From the NCBI GenBank assembly GCA_002085355.1, contig NATN01000191.1:1-5788 (forward strand): a stretch of 5,788 bases of DNA. The letters are read 5' to 3'. Positions 1 to 5,788 of this stretch are shown in pieces (the first letter of the stretch is position 1; the number at the start of each line of letters is the position of its first letter). Origin of the DNA: Candidatus Zhuqueibacterota bacterium 4484_87. Its GTDB lineage: Bacteria; Zhuqueibacterota; Zhuqueibacteria; Thermofontimicrobiales; Thermofontimicrobiaceae. Below the pieces are notes generated by a model. It searched no databases, was not told the DNA's origin, and was given only the letters and a program-made list of their open reading frames with translations. The position numbers were made by a program, and so were the translations under genes.

Positions 1-1709
1 CCGTCAATGCCAAAACCATTATCGGTAGAACCGTCCCATTCAAAGAAATAGAAGCCGACACTGTCCGGATTGGCAGAAATATCAGTTCCGCCCATGAGCA
101 TGACAAATTCGTCAAGCCCGTTTCCGTCTATATCGCTTACTTTAATATCGCGGGGGCTGGAGCCGGAAGCCGGAGCGCCCGGTTTATAGGAGTAAACCCA
201 TTCCACCGTGTTATCATCCACAACTTCGTAAACATGGAATTTACCGTTGTATTCCGTACAGGCAATTTCAGGTTTACCGTCCTGATCCACATCAGAACCA
301 GCGAAAATACCACGCGGATTTGAATGCACAGGATCAACCGTTAAATCGGTGTCCGGACTATCGTGCCACATAATGTCGAAACCAGCATCCGGCAGATACT
401 CGTGTTCGATAATGCGCAGATAACTTTCGTCGCCGCTTCCGCTGTAAATTAAGGCGACTTCTTTTTCACCATCGCGATCGAAATCACTGGTACACATGTG
501 TTGCATTCTTTGGGTTGTATCAGTGTAGATTGTGTACGCATTCCAGTTTGCCGGATCGCCGGGAGCTTCCGGATCTGCTGTTTCGCCGTGAGGTCCGACA
601 TATTCCAGATCCATGAGATAGGAGCCTGATGCAGCAAAAATTAGGTCCGGGCCATCAGAGCCAAAGCCATGGTCAATGTCGCCATAGGCAAGACCAGTTA
701 AATTGCCGCCATCCGGATTCACCCAGATTTCGTGCACATTTGTTGAGTCGATCAATGCCAATTCACCGGGGTTGGTAACGATGAAAATTTTGCCAGGGCT
801 GCTTCTTCTGGCGTAAATCAATTCAGCTAATCCGTCTTTGTTAATGTCGCGGGCGCCCATACCACGCAGGCAGTATCCGTCCACGTCGTGGGACATGTGC
901 AGTTCCATGTGTTTGGTGTAAGAATCTTCTTCTCCACTGCACTCGTAAATACGAACGCTGTTATAGTCTGATGTTCCAACAGCGAAATCGCCGAGGCCGT
1001 CATTGTCCATGTCGCCGAAAGCATAGCCCCAGGGGCTGTAAACCAGTGTATCAGTGTATTCAACTTCAAAAATCGGGAAACTGATGTCGCCGCCGGTTTC
1101 TTCTACGACCCAGACGATATCTTCGCGAGTTTCGCCTATGATCAATTCGGTATTGGGATCAGTGTCCACATTCGCTGCAAAAATACAGGAAATGCTTCCG
1201 CCGAGTCCGTTGACATCGTAAGTAGCGGTCGGTGCAGACATTGAAAAGGGAAAGCCGTCAGTGATGGTAGTGTCTTTTTCCCAAATCCAGACTCCTGGTG
1301 GGGCTGGTCCTGTTGGCTGTGCAACGCCAGCGATTAATTCTGGCAATCCGTCGCCGTCAAGGTCGGCATCCGGTGTTGTGGCAAACAGGACATAGCTGTA
1401 GGTACATTCTGAAATGTAGTAGTACCATACAACTTTGTAACTGTCATTGGCATCTGCTTCAACGACAAAATACCAAGCGCCCTGTACCGGGTCATCAGCA
1501 GCACAGAAAATTTCATTTCTGCCGTCGCCGTCAAAATCCGGCAAGGTTCTGGTTCCCCACAATGTGTAAGGAATACCATTCGGAAAGTCGAGTTTTTCCG
1601 AAGACCAAGTGAGATTGAATTTGTTTTCACCTTCTTCTGCTGCGAAAATCGTGTACGATGAAATCAGCAACAGCATCATGGTGATAATTAGTAGCTTGTT
1701 TCGATGCAT
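1..1709 (-). CDS. Secreted FG-GAP/VCBS-repeat beta-propeller protein (N-terminal part, C-terminus outside window)
   Basis: Reading the minus strand from the ATG at 1709-1707 gives 569 uninterrupted codons to the window edge. Residues 1-23 form a signal peptide: MHRNK, then a hydrophobic stretch (LLIITMMLLLISSYTIFA), with likely cleavage near A23. The rest is a chain of blades, each marked by a calcium-loop motif followed by a hydrophobic strand. The motifs start at residues D58 (DFDGDG), D116 (DLDGDG), D182 (degenerate, DTDPNTE), D233 (DMDNDG), D288 (DINKDG), D344 (expanded, DIDHGFGSDG), D409 (DFDRDG), D473 (DVDQDG) and D526 (DIDGNG). Their spacing of 51-66 residues is typical of FG-GAP/VCBS beta-propellers, as in integrin alpha subunits and many bacterial surface proteins. 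Seven cysteines (69, 102, 175, 256, 280, 406, 484) are present. A perfect AGGAGG lies 5 nt upstream. The protein is expected to be exported and to act as a binding or adhesion scaffold. The ligand is unknown, and any C-terminal sorting or anchoring domain is not visible. Confidence 0.93.
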   Translation of the reverse strand, partial: MHRNKLLIITMMLLLISSYTIFAAEEGENKFNLTWSSEKLDFPNGIPYTLWGTRTLPDFDGDGRNEIFCAADDPVQGAWYFVVEADANDSYKVVWYYYISECTYSYVLFATTPDADLDGDGLPELIAGVAQPTGPAPPGVWIWEKDTTITDGFPFSMSAPTATYDVNGLGGSISCIFAANVDTDPNTELIIGETREDIVWVVEETGGDISFPIFEVEYTDTLVYSPWGYAFGDMDNDGLGDFAVGTSDYNSVRIYECSGEEDSYTKHMELHMSHDVDGYCLRGMGARDINKDGLAELIYARRSSPGKIFIVTNPGELALIDSTNVHEIWVNPDGGNLTGLAYGDIDHGFGSDGPDLIFAASGSYLMDLEYVGPHGETADPEAPGDPANWNAYTIYTDTTQRMQHMCTSDFDRDGEKEVALIYSGSGDESYLRIIEHEYLPDAGFDIMWHDSPDTDLTVDPVHSNPRGIFAGSDVDQDGKPEIACTEYNGKFHVYEVVDDNTVEWVYSYKPGAPASGSSPRDIKVSDIDGNGLDEFVMLMGGTDISANPDSVGFYFFEWDGSTDNGFGID

Positions 1710-1714
1710 TGGAA

Positions 1715-1720
1715 CCTCCT
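1715..1720 (-). promoter_or_regulatory. Shine-Dalgarno site of the propeller gene
   Basis: On the minus strand this reads AGGAGG, a full anti-16S match, with 5 nt (TTCCA) before the ATG. It fixes the start codon of the propeller gene and supports the signal peptide beginning at MHRNK. Confidence 0.9.
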
Positions 1721-1857
1721 ACAAAATTACTCATGGGTTAAGTGAATTAGAGTTGAAAAAAATACGATAAGGTTTGTGCCATCACCTCCCTTGAAATTTT
1801 TAGTTTTTGGAAAATTTTTAAATGAAGAAAGTTGTTTAAATTGTTTGTTTTGAAGAG

Positions 1858-1888
1858 GAATATCATGTGGTATCTTCCCATGATAATC
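1858..1888 (-). promoter_or_regulatory. Hairpin / inverted repeat in the propeller-gene leader
   Basis: The arms TATCATG (1861-1867) and CATGATA (1879-1885) are perfect reverse complements. The stem extends inward by two G-C pairs (1869-1870 with 1877-1878, bulging T1868), closing a 6-nt loop. It extends outward across an A-A mismatch by two more pairs. It lies about 50-80 nt downstream of the predicted minus-strand transcription start, so it would be an RNA hairpin in the 5' leader. It could equally be a DNA operator for a dimeric regulator. No U-tract follows directly, so it is not a standard terminator. Confidence 0.45.
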
Positions 1889-1944
1889 AGAATCTGCTAA
1901 CGTTTGAGTTGAGAAATTTGGAATTGATGTTATCCAATGTATAG

Positions 1945-1973
1945 ATTATAATAAAAAAAAATCTAAATGTCAA
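1945..1973 (-). promoter_or_regulatory. Consensus sigma-70-type promoter for the propeller gene
   Basis: On the minus strand, TTGACA (1973-1968) and TATAAT (1950-1945) are both perfect six-base matches to the housekeeping consensus, separated by the optimal 17 nt. The predicted start of transcription is near 1938, giving a leader of about 230 nt before the ATG at 1709. An AT-rich tract lies directly upstream of the -35 box and could act as an UP element. The AT-rich background raises the chance of a random TATAAT, but a perfect pair at perfect spacing in a divergent gap is hard to dismiss. Confidence 0.78.
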
Positions 1974-2003
1974 ATAAAAAATTAAAATAGTTTAATTTTT
2001 CAC

Positions 2004-2032
2004 TTGACTAACTAACTTTGTTTTATTAAATT
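2004..2032 (+). promoter_or_regulatory. Probable sigma-70-type promoter for the TonB-receptor gene
   Basis: TTGACT (2004-2009, five of six consensus bases) is followed after 17 nt by TAAATT (2027-2032, four of six). Transcription would begin near 2039, about 44 nt before the TTG start codon. The -35 box is 30 nt from the -35 box of the opposing promoter, so the two are arranged back to back. A sequence TAACTTTG at 2013-2020 also fits the Bacteroidota -7 element TAnnTTTG, but no matching upstream TTG element is visible. Confidence 0.55.
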
Positions 2033-2070
2033 GTAGATAAAGTTAAAGCCAATTTATCAATCAGCAAGAT

Positions 2071-2076
2071 GGGAGG
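2071..2076 (+). promoter_or_regulatory. Shine-Dalgarno site selecting a TTG start
   Basis: GGGAGG lies 6 nt before TTG at 2083. This spacing selects the TTG as start codon, and translation from it gives a complete signal peptide (MSIKR basic region, then a hydrophobic core). The next in-frame ATG (2107, residue 9) would remove the basic region and has no comparable site upstream. Confidence 0.85.
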
Positions 2077-2082
2077 ATAAAA

Positions 2083-4983
2083 TTGTCGATTAAAAGGATT
2101 TTGTTAATGGTATCAGTCCTTTGCCTTTTTGCATTGACAACAGTCTGGGCAGGGGTCACTGGAAAGATTGCCGGTTATGTGAAAGATGCAGAAACAGGCG
2201 ATCCTTTGCCGGGTGTGAATGTCATCATTGAAGGCACGACCCTGGGAGCTTCGACAGGTCTCGATGGTTCGTATTACATCATCAATGTCCCGCCGGGTGT
2301 TTACAGTGTAAAAGCGAATATGATGGGATACGGTCCGGTGCGACAAACAGCGGTGCTGGTCAAAGTCGGTTTGACCACAGAGCTCAATTTTGAACTCAGC
2401 TCCACTGTTTTGGATCTGGGCGAGGTGGTTGAAGTCGTTGCTAAAAGGCCCATTGTTCAGAAGGATTTGACATCAGGCCGTGCGATAGTCACTTCCGAAG
2501 AGATTAAAGAAATGCCAGTGGAAACATTTCGTGGCGTGCTGACAACAAAGGCAGGTATCACTACAGGGGCGGATGGTTCTATTCATATTCGCGGAGGCCG
2601 CTCCAATGAAGTTGCCTATATGGTGGACGGCATTGCGATGTCCAATCCTTTTTGGGGAGGCATGTCCGCTGTCGTGGAAAACACAGCGATTCAGGAGTTG
2701 CAAGTCGTCAGCGGTACTTTTAATGCCGAATACGGAAAGGCGATGTCCGGTATCGTTAATATCGTTACAAAAGAGGGTGGCTCCGATTATCACGGTAATT
2801 TTACGACCTACTTTGGTGATCGCGTGAGCACCCATAAAGATATTTTCTTGAATATTGAAGATATCAATCCGCTCAGTCAGATGAATTTTGACGCCAGCTT
2901 GAACGGACCCTTTCCTGTACTGGGCAAAAAAGTTACTTTTTTTGCGTCAGGAAGATATTATAATGAACAAGGATATCTTTATGGCAAAAGAGAGCACAAT
3001 CCCGGAGATGCCATTTTTGTTGATGCGGCATCAGCACGGACTCTCGCGCTCAGTCCATATAATGATGGTAGAATTCATTTTCTGGAGCCTTATACGGACC
3101 GGAACAATAATGGACAATTTGATCTGGGCGAACCGTTCACGGATCTTAACGGCGATGGAGTTTACCAGCCAGGTGAACCTTTTGAAGATGTGGACGGAAA
3201 TGGCTATTACACGGAAACAGAGCCTTTTGAAGATCTGAACGGAAACGGGTCATGGGATAATGGCTTTAGCGGGGACAACAAGCTGGTTCCCATGAATCCC
3301 TATCAGAAATTTTCCGGTCAAACAAAAATTACCTACCGCATCAGTCCCCAGGTAATAGTACGCTATACGACCCTTTTCGATAAAATAAAGAATAAAAGCT
3401 ACAGCCACGTTTATAAGTATAATCCAGATGGCATCCCTACAACTCATCAATGGTCGTTGACGCATAAAATTGACTTTACTCATCAGCTATCACGTAGCAC
3501 ATTTTATGAGATAAAATTTGCTCATTACGAGAATGATTACAAAAGATATTTATACGAAGACTGGAAGGATCCTCGCTATTTGCCGAATATCCTCATCTCC
3601 AGCACACCGGGGAACGAATTTTACGGCGGCGGTGTGAACAAGACGCATACATACCGTAATTCTAAAACTTCTGTGTTACGTTTTGATTTGACCAGTCAGG
3701 TGAACAAACAGCATCAGGTGAAACTGGGTATTGAAGGCCGTTATCATGAGCTATTCTATCATACCTATTATATTGACATCAGCGAAACTTTTGGCTGGAT
3801 CCCCACAATTCACACCCCGGAAACAAGCACCTCCAACAATATGTACAATCGCTATCCGCGAGAATTTGCCGCTTACATTCAGGATAAAATTGAATTGAAA
3901 GACATGATTATCAATATCGGTTTGCGTTATGACTATTTCAATTCAAACTGGAAAGTTGCGGCTGATAATCGGGATCGGTTTCTTGTAGCCGGAAAAAGAG
4001 AATCTCTTTCAGATTTGAAATTAAAAAGCGCTACAGCAAAACATCAGGTTAGTCCGCGGCTGGGTATCGCTTATCCGATTACTGAGCGAGGAACGATTCA
4101 TTTCTCGTACGGTCACTTTTTTCAAATGCCGCCGTTTGCTTATTTATATTCAAACCCGGAGTTTGAAGTTATCAGCGGACGTTTCAAATCGGTGTTAGGA
4201 AATGCGGATCTCAAACCGCAGCAGACTGTCATTTATGAAATCGGACTGCAGCAGCAAATCTCTGATGACATCGGAATCGAAGCAATCGCTTTCTACAAAG
4301 ATATCAATGATTGGTTAGGAACCGAGGTTTTTGAACTTTATACGCGCGGCGATTATTACAACCGTTATGCAACGCTTGACTTTGGAAATGTGAAAGGTTT
4401 CACCCTTTCATTGGAAAAGCGTCGATCCGGGTATTTATCTGGCTCGCTTGATTATACCTATTCCGTAGCTGAAGGCAATTCCTCAAATCCATTGTCAAAA
4501 TTTTATGATTTGCAAAGTATCCCGCCGGTGGAAAGCGAAAAAAGAGTTGTCCCGCTGGATTGGGATCAAACACATACGCTGAATTTTACCATTACAGTGA
4601 GCCAGCCCAAAGAATGGGGCGTTAGCCTCATCGGCAGGATGGGATCTGGCTTGCCATATACGCCCTCACGCGACGCGATCCGCGTTGATGCGGAAAACAG
4701 CGCGCGAAAGCCCTCGCAGATGACTTTTGATCTTCAAGCGCATAAAGATTTTTATTTTTCCAGTAATTCGTACCTGACATTTTTCTTGAGAGTGTATAAT
4801 CTTTTTGACCGCTTGAATGAAATTTTTGTTTATTCGGACACCGGAAGAGCGACTTACGCGCTTTATCCGAGTACAGATCATGGAGATGAGTTCGGTCGTC
4901 ATCATTTGAATGATTACCTGACAAGGCCCACCTATTACTCATCGCCGCGTTCCGTGCGGTTAGGAATGTCCTTAGGATTTTAA
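2083..4983 (+). CDS. TonB-dependent outer-membrane receptor, Oar/SusC-like with CarboxypepD_reg-like domain
   Basis: A complete 966-residue protein starting at TTG. Residues 1-23 are a signal peptide (cleavage after VWA). Residues about 27-106 are a carboxypeptidase-regulatory-like beta-sandwich (TGKIAGYVKDAETGDPLPGV, then GLDGSYYIINVPPGVY). A probable TonB box lies at about 112-121 (LGEVVEVVAK). The plug spans about 122-235 and includes IRGGRSNEVAYMVDG (169-183) and NAEYGKAMSGIVNIVTKEG (214-232). The remainder is a long transmembrane beta-barrel ending in alternating hydrophobic residues and a terminal Phe (RLGMSLGF), the usual outer-membrane insertion signal. By family knowledge, such receptors use TonB-ExbB-ExbD energy to move substrates across the outer membrane. 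The substrate here is unknown. Residues 335-394 carry four tandem 15-residue calcium-loop repeats, probably in an extracellular loop near the start of the barrel. No neighbouring SusD-like lipoprotein is seen. The next gene follows after 63 nt and is probably co-transcribed. Confidence 0.95.
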   Translation: MSIKRILLMVSVLCLFALTTVWAGVTGKIAGYVKDAETGDPLPGVNVIIEGTTLGASTGLDGSYYIINVPPGVYSVKANMMGYGPVRQTAVLVKVGLTTELNFELSSTVLDLGEVVEVVAKRPIVQKDLTSGRAIVTSEEIKEMPVETFRGVLTTKAGITTGADGSIHIRGGRSNEVAYMVDGIAMSNPFWGGMSAVVENTAIQELQVVSGTFNAEYGKAMSGIVNIVTKEGGSDYHGNFTTYFGDRVSTHKDIFLNIEDINPLSQMNFDASLNGPFPVLGKKVTFFASGRYYNEQGYLYGKREHNPGDAIFVDAASARTLALSPYNDGRIHFLEPYTDRNNNGQFDLGEPFTDLNGDGVYQPGEPFEDVDGNGYYTETEPFEDLNGNGSWDNGFSGDNKLVPMNPYQKFSGQTKITYRISPQVIVRYTTLFDKIKNKSYSHVYKYNPDGIPTTHQWSLTHKIDFTHQLSRSTFYEIKFAHYENDYKRYLYEDWKDPRYLPNILISSTPGNEFYGGGVNKTHTYRNSKTSVLRFDLTSQVNKQHQVKLGIEGRYHELFYHTYYIDISETFGWIPTIHTPETSTSNNMYNRYPREFAAYIQDKIELKDMIINIGLRYDYFNSNWKVAADNRDRFLVAGKRESLSDLKLKSATAKHQVSPRLGIAYPITERGTIHFSYGHFFQMPPFAYLYSNPEFEVISGRFKSVLGNADLKPQQTVIYEIGLQQQISDDIGIEAIAFYKDINDWLGTEVFELYTRGDYYNRYATLDFGNVKGFTLSLEKRRSGYLSGSLDYTYSVAEGNSSNPLSKFYDLQSIPPVESEKRVVPLDWDQTHTLNFTITVSQPKEWGVSLIGRMGSGLPYTPSRDAIRVDAENSARKPSQMTFDLQAHKDFYFSSNSYLTFFLRVYNLFDRLNEIFVYSDTGRATYALYPSTDHGDEFGRHHLNDYLTRPTYYSSPRSVRLGMSLGF
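3085..3264 (+). repeat. Four tandem 45-bp units encoding EPF-D-N-G-N-G calcium-loop repeats
   Basis: Within the receptor, residues 335-394 divide exactly into four 15-residue units: EPYTDRNNNGQFDLG, EPFTDLNGDGVYQPG, EPFEDVDGNGYYTET and EPFEDLNGNGSWDNG. The shared pattern is E-P-(F/Y)-x-D-x-(N/D)-x-(N/D)-G, close to the D-x-D/N-x-D/N-G loop of EF-hand, dockerin and thrombospondin type 3 calcium sites. Nucleotide identity between units is only partial, so the repeat is old and kept at protein level rather than a recent slippage product. Calcium binding is inferred. Confidence 0.88.
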
Positions 4984-5000
4984 AAAAGAACTTTAGTAAA

Positions 5001-5020
5001 TCTATTCCAATTGAAATAGA
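5001..5020. repeat. 20-bp imperfect palindrome between receptor and downstream gene
   Basis: TCTATTCCAATTGAAATAGA is self-complementary over its whole length except for one mismatched pair (C5007 with A5014). It sits in the middle of the 63-nt gap. The 6-bp outer stem is all A/T but for one pair and no T-run follows, so it is a poor terminator. It could be a protein-binding site or a weak RNA hairpin between two co-transcribed genes. Confidence 0.45.
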
Positions 5021-5030
5021 ACAAATATTT

Positions 5031-5036
5031 AGGGAG
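5031..5036 (+). promoter_or_regulatory. Shine-Dalgarno site of the downstream secreted-protein gene
   Basis: AGGGAG lies 10 nt before the ATG at 5047. The spacing is slightly long, but there is no better site, and the ATG opens directly into a signal peptide. Confidence 0.65.
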
Positions 5037-5046
5037 ATAGAATTAC

Positions 5047-5788
5047 ATGAATTTGAAAAGATTTTTAACTGGAATTTTGCTGCTGCTGTTGAGCGCAACT
5101 TTTTTTGAGGGGATGGCACAAAATCCGCTGCCGCCTTATCCCAAAAAATCCGATCCGCCTGAAGTGTGGGAGCAATATCGCAGCCAGCAAAAGCAACTGA
5201 GAAAAATGCTGTTATTGGGAGATCATGATTGGCGTAAAGAGGGAATTCATAACGGCAATCAGGTTTCTACCGTATTTTACAATTACGGCACCATCGGACA
5301 ACCAGGCAATCGCGCTTCTCTTGTCTGGCCCAAAGGCTTTGGACATGATTATGGTTATGAGTTCGGCGTTTTGATTGCTGCAGAGGTTTTTGATACTACG
5401 GGCATGAGAAGGCACATCATTTCCGAAGGTTTGGATTATGGCGGAGATACATCGCCTTCCGGCTTGCCGTGGGGATTTGAACCGCTGCCTGGTTTTGCTC
5501 GTTATGAGCAGCCGTCAATTGCGATGAGTGATGATAAATCGACCTGGCCCAAGCACTGGCCCAATAAGCCTTCCAATTGGGACGGCCACTGGATCGCAGA
5601 ATATGGGCTGGACGTAACAACTGCCGATCAGGAAAGTTATTTTGTCATGGATGACGCAGCAAATGCAGAATTTGCGTTTTTCCCAAATCCGATTGACGAG
5701 CCTGATCGCCGCGGAATTGGTATTGAGGTTGAATCGCGCGGTTATCAGTGGCACCAGACCCTGGCTCAGGATTGTATCTTTTTTATTT
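5047..5788 (+). CDS. Secreted aromatic-rich protein of unknown function (N-terminal part, cut by window end)
   Basis: The frame is open for 247 codons from ATG 5047 to the window edge. Residues 1-24 are a signal peptide: MNLKRF, a Leu-rich core (LLLLL at 11-15) and a probable cleavage site GMA/QNP after residue 24. There is no lipobox cysteine, so it is not a typical lipoprotein. The mature part begins with a Pro/Lys-rich stretch (PLPPYPKKSDPP) and a short, possibly helical Gln/Lys segment (about 39-57). It then becomes rich in Trp, Tyr, Gly and His, with patches such as VFYNYGTIGQPGN (76-88), WPKGFGHDYGYEFG (94-107), WPKHWPNKPSNWDGHW (167-182) and the acidic FPNPIDEPDRRG (212-223). I recall similar secreted proteins of unknown function from FCB-group genomes but can assign no named family. 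The position 63 nt after a TonB receptor, without an intervening terminator, suggests co-expression and an envelope or surface role. Whether it is a partner or cargo of the receptor is speculation. Confidence 0.85.
   Translation, partial: MNLKRFLTGILLLLLSATFFEGMAQNPLPPYPKKSDPPEVWEQYRSQQKQLRKMLLLGDHDWRKEGIHNGNQVSTVFYNYGTIGQPGNRASLVWPKGFGHDYGYEFGVLIAAEVFDTTGMRRHIISEGLDYGGDTSPSGLPWGFEPLPGFARYEQPSIAMSDDKSTWPKHWPNKPSNWDGHWIAEYGLDVTTADQESYFVMDDAANAEFAFFPNPIDEPDRRGIGIEVESRGYQWHQTLAQDCIFFI

Larger units (their letters stand above)
1710..2082. other. Divergent AT-rich intergenic control region
   Basis: This 373-bp stretch separates two genes that point away from each other and contains no convincing gene. 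It is much richer in A and T than the flanking coding sequence. From left to right it holds the ribosome binding site of the minus gene, a long presumptive leader with a hairpin (1858-1888), the minus-strand promoter (1945-1973), an AT-only spacer except for one G (1974-2000), the plus-strand promoter (2004-2032) and the ribosome binding site of the receptor. The only possible reading frame noted is an 11-codon minus-strand mini-ORF at 1782-1747, treated as a finding only. Confidence 0.8.

Noticed and set aside
1298..1612. A 104-codon plus-strand reading frame opposite the propeller gene
   Set aside because: It is the antisense shadow of the continuous FG-GAP frame and its protein has no family features.
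1794..1820. Direct repeat AAATTTTTA (1794-1802 and 1812-1820) as an operator pair
   Set aside because: It consists of simple A/T runs in an A/T-rich leader and is expected by chance.
2013..2020. TAACTTTG as a Bacteroidota-type -7 promoter element
   Set aside because: It matches TAnnTTTG, but no TTG element is present 19-21 nt upstream, and the overlapping sigma-70-type arrangement fits better.
2473..2835. A 120-codon minus-strand reading frame within the receptor plug region
   Set aside because: It is antisense to conserved plug motifs and has a His/Cys-rich artefactual composition.
4984..5046. Rho-independent terminator after the receptor gene
   Set aside because: The only inverted repeat is an A/T stem with no following T-run, so termination is not supported.
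4628..5119. A 163-codon minus-strand reading frame overlapping the receptor C-terminus and the downstream gene start
   Set aside because: It is antisense to two well-supported genes, has low-complexity basic composition, no recognisable domain and no convincing ribosome site.
5047..5788. SusD-like lipoprotein downstream of the receptor
   Set aside because: There is no cysteine at the signal-peptide cleavage site and no visible SusD-type helical repeat character.

Overview
The window looks like a piece of a Gram-negative, two-membrane bacterium of the Fibrobacterota-Chlorobiota-Bacteroidota (FCB) group. A lineage such as KSB1, Calditrichota or Marinimicrobia is the most likely placement. This is inferred from protein style: a TonB-dependent receptor with an N-terminal carboxypeptidase-regulatory-like domain, a four-fold Asp/Asn-Gly calcium-loop repeat, a secreted FG-GAP/VCBS propeller protein and an aromatic-rich secreted protein. 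Strong Shine-Dalgarno sites and a consensus sigma-70 promoter argue mildly against Bacteroidota proper, where both are typically weak or different. No marker gene is present, so the taxonomy is tentative.

Layout. Positions 1-1709 (minus strand) carry the N-terminal 569 codons of a secreted beta-propeller protein with nine visible calcium-loop repeats; it runs off the left edge. This gene has no stop in the window and is easy to miss. Positions 1710-2082 are an AT-rich divergent intergenic region. It holds a perfect TTGACA-17-TATAAT promoter for the minus gene, a good TTGACT-17-TAAATT promoter for the plus gene, an AT-rich spacer between the two -35 boxes, and a leader of about 230 nt with a hairpin upstream of the propeller gene. 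Positions 2083-4983 (plus) encode a complete 966-residue TonB-dependent outer-membrane receptor that starts at TTG. After a 63-nt gap with a 20-bp imperfect palindrome and no terminator, positions 5047-5788 (plus) carry the first 247 codons of a secreted protein of unknown function, cut by the right edge.

How they may work together. All three proteins have signal peptides, so this is a cell-envelope/surface locus. The receptor and the downstream secreted protein probably form one transcription unit; the propeller protein is transcribed divergently from the same control region. Two of the three carry repeated calcium-type DxDxDG/DxNxNG loops, which would fit calcium-stabilised surface parts. 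The substrate of the receptor and the function of the third protein cannot be read from the sequence. Nothing here is a CRISPR array, insertion sequence, phage module, tRNA or rRNA.
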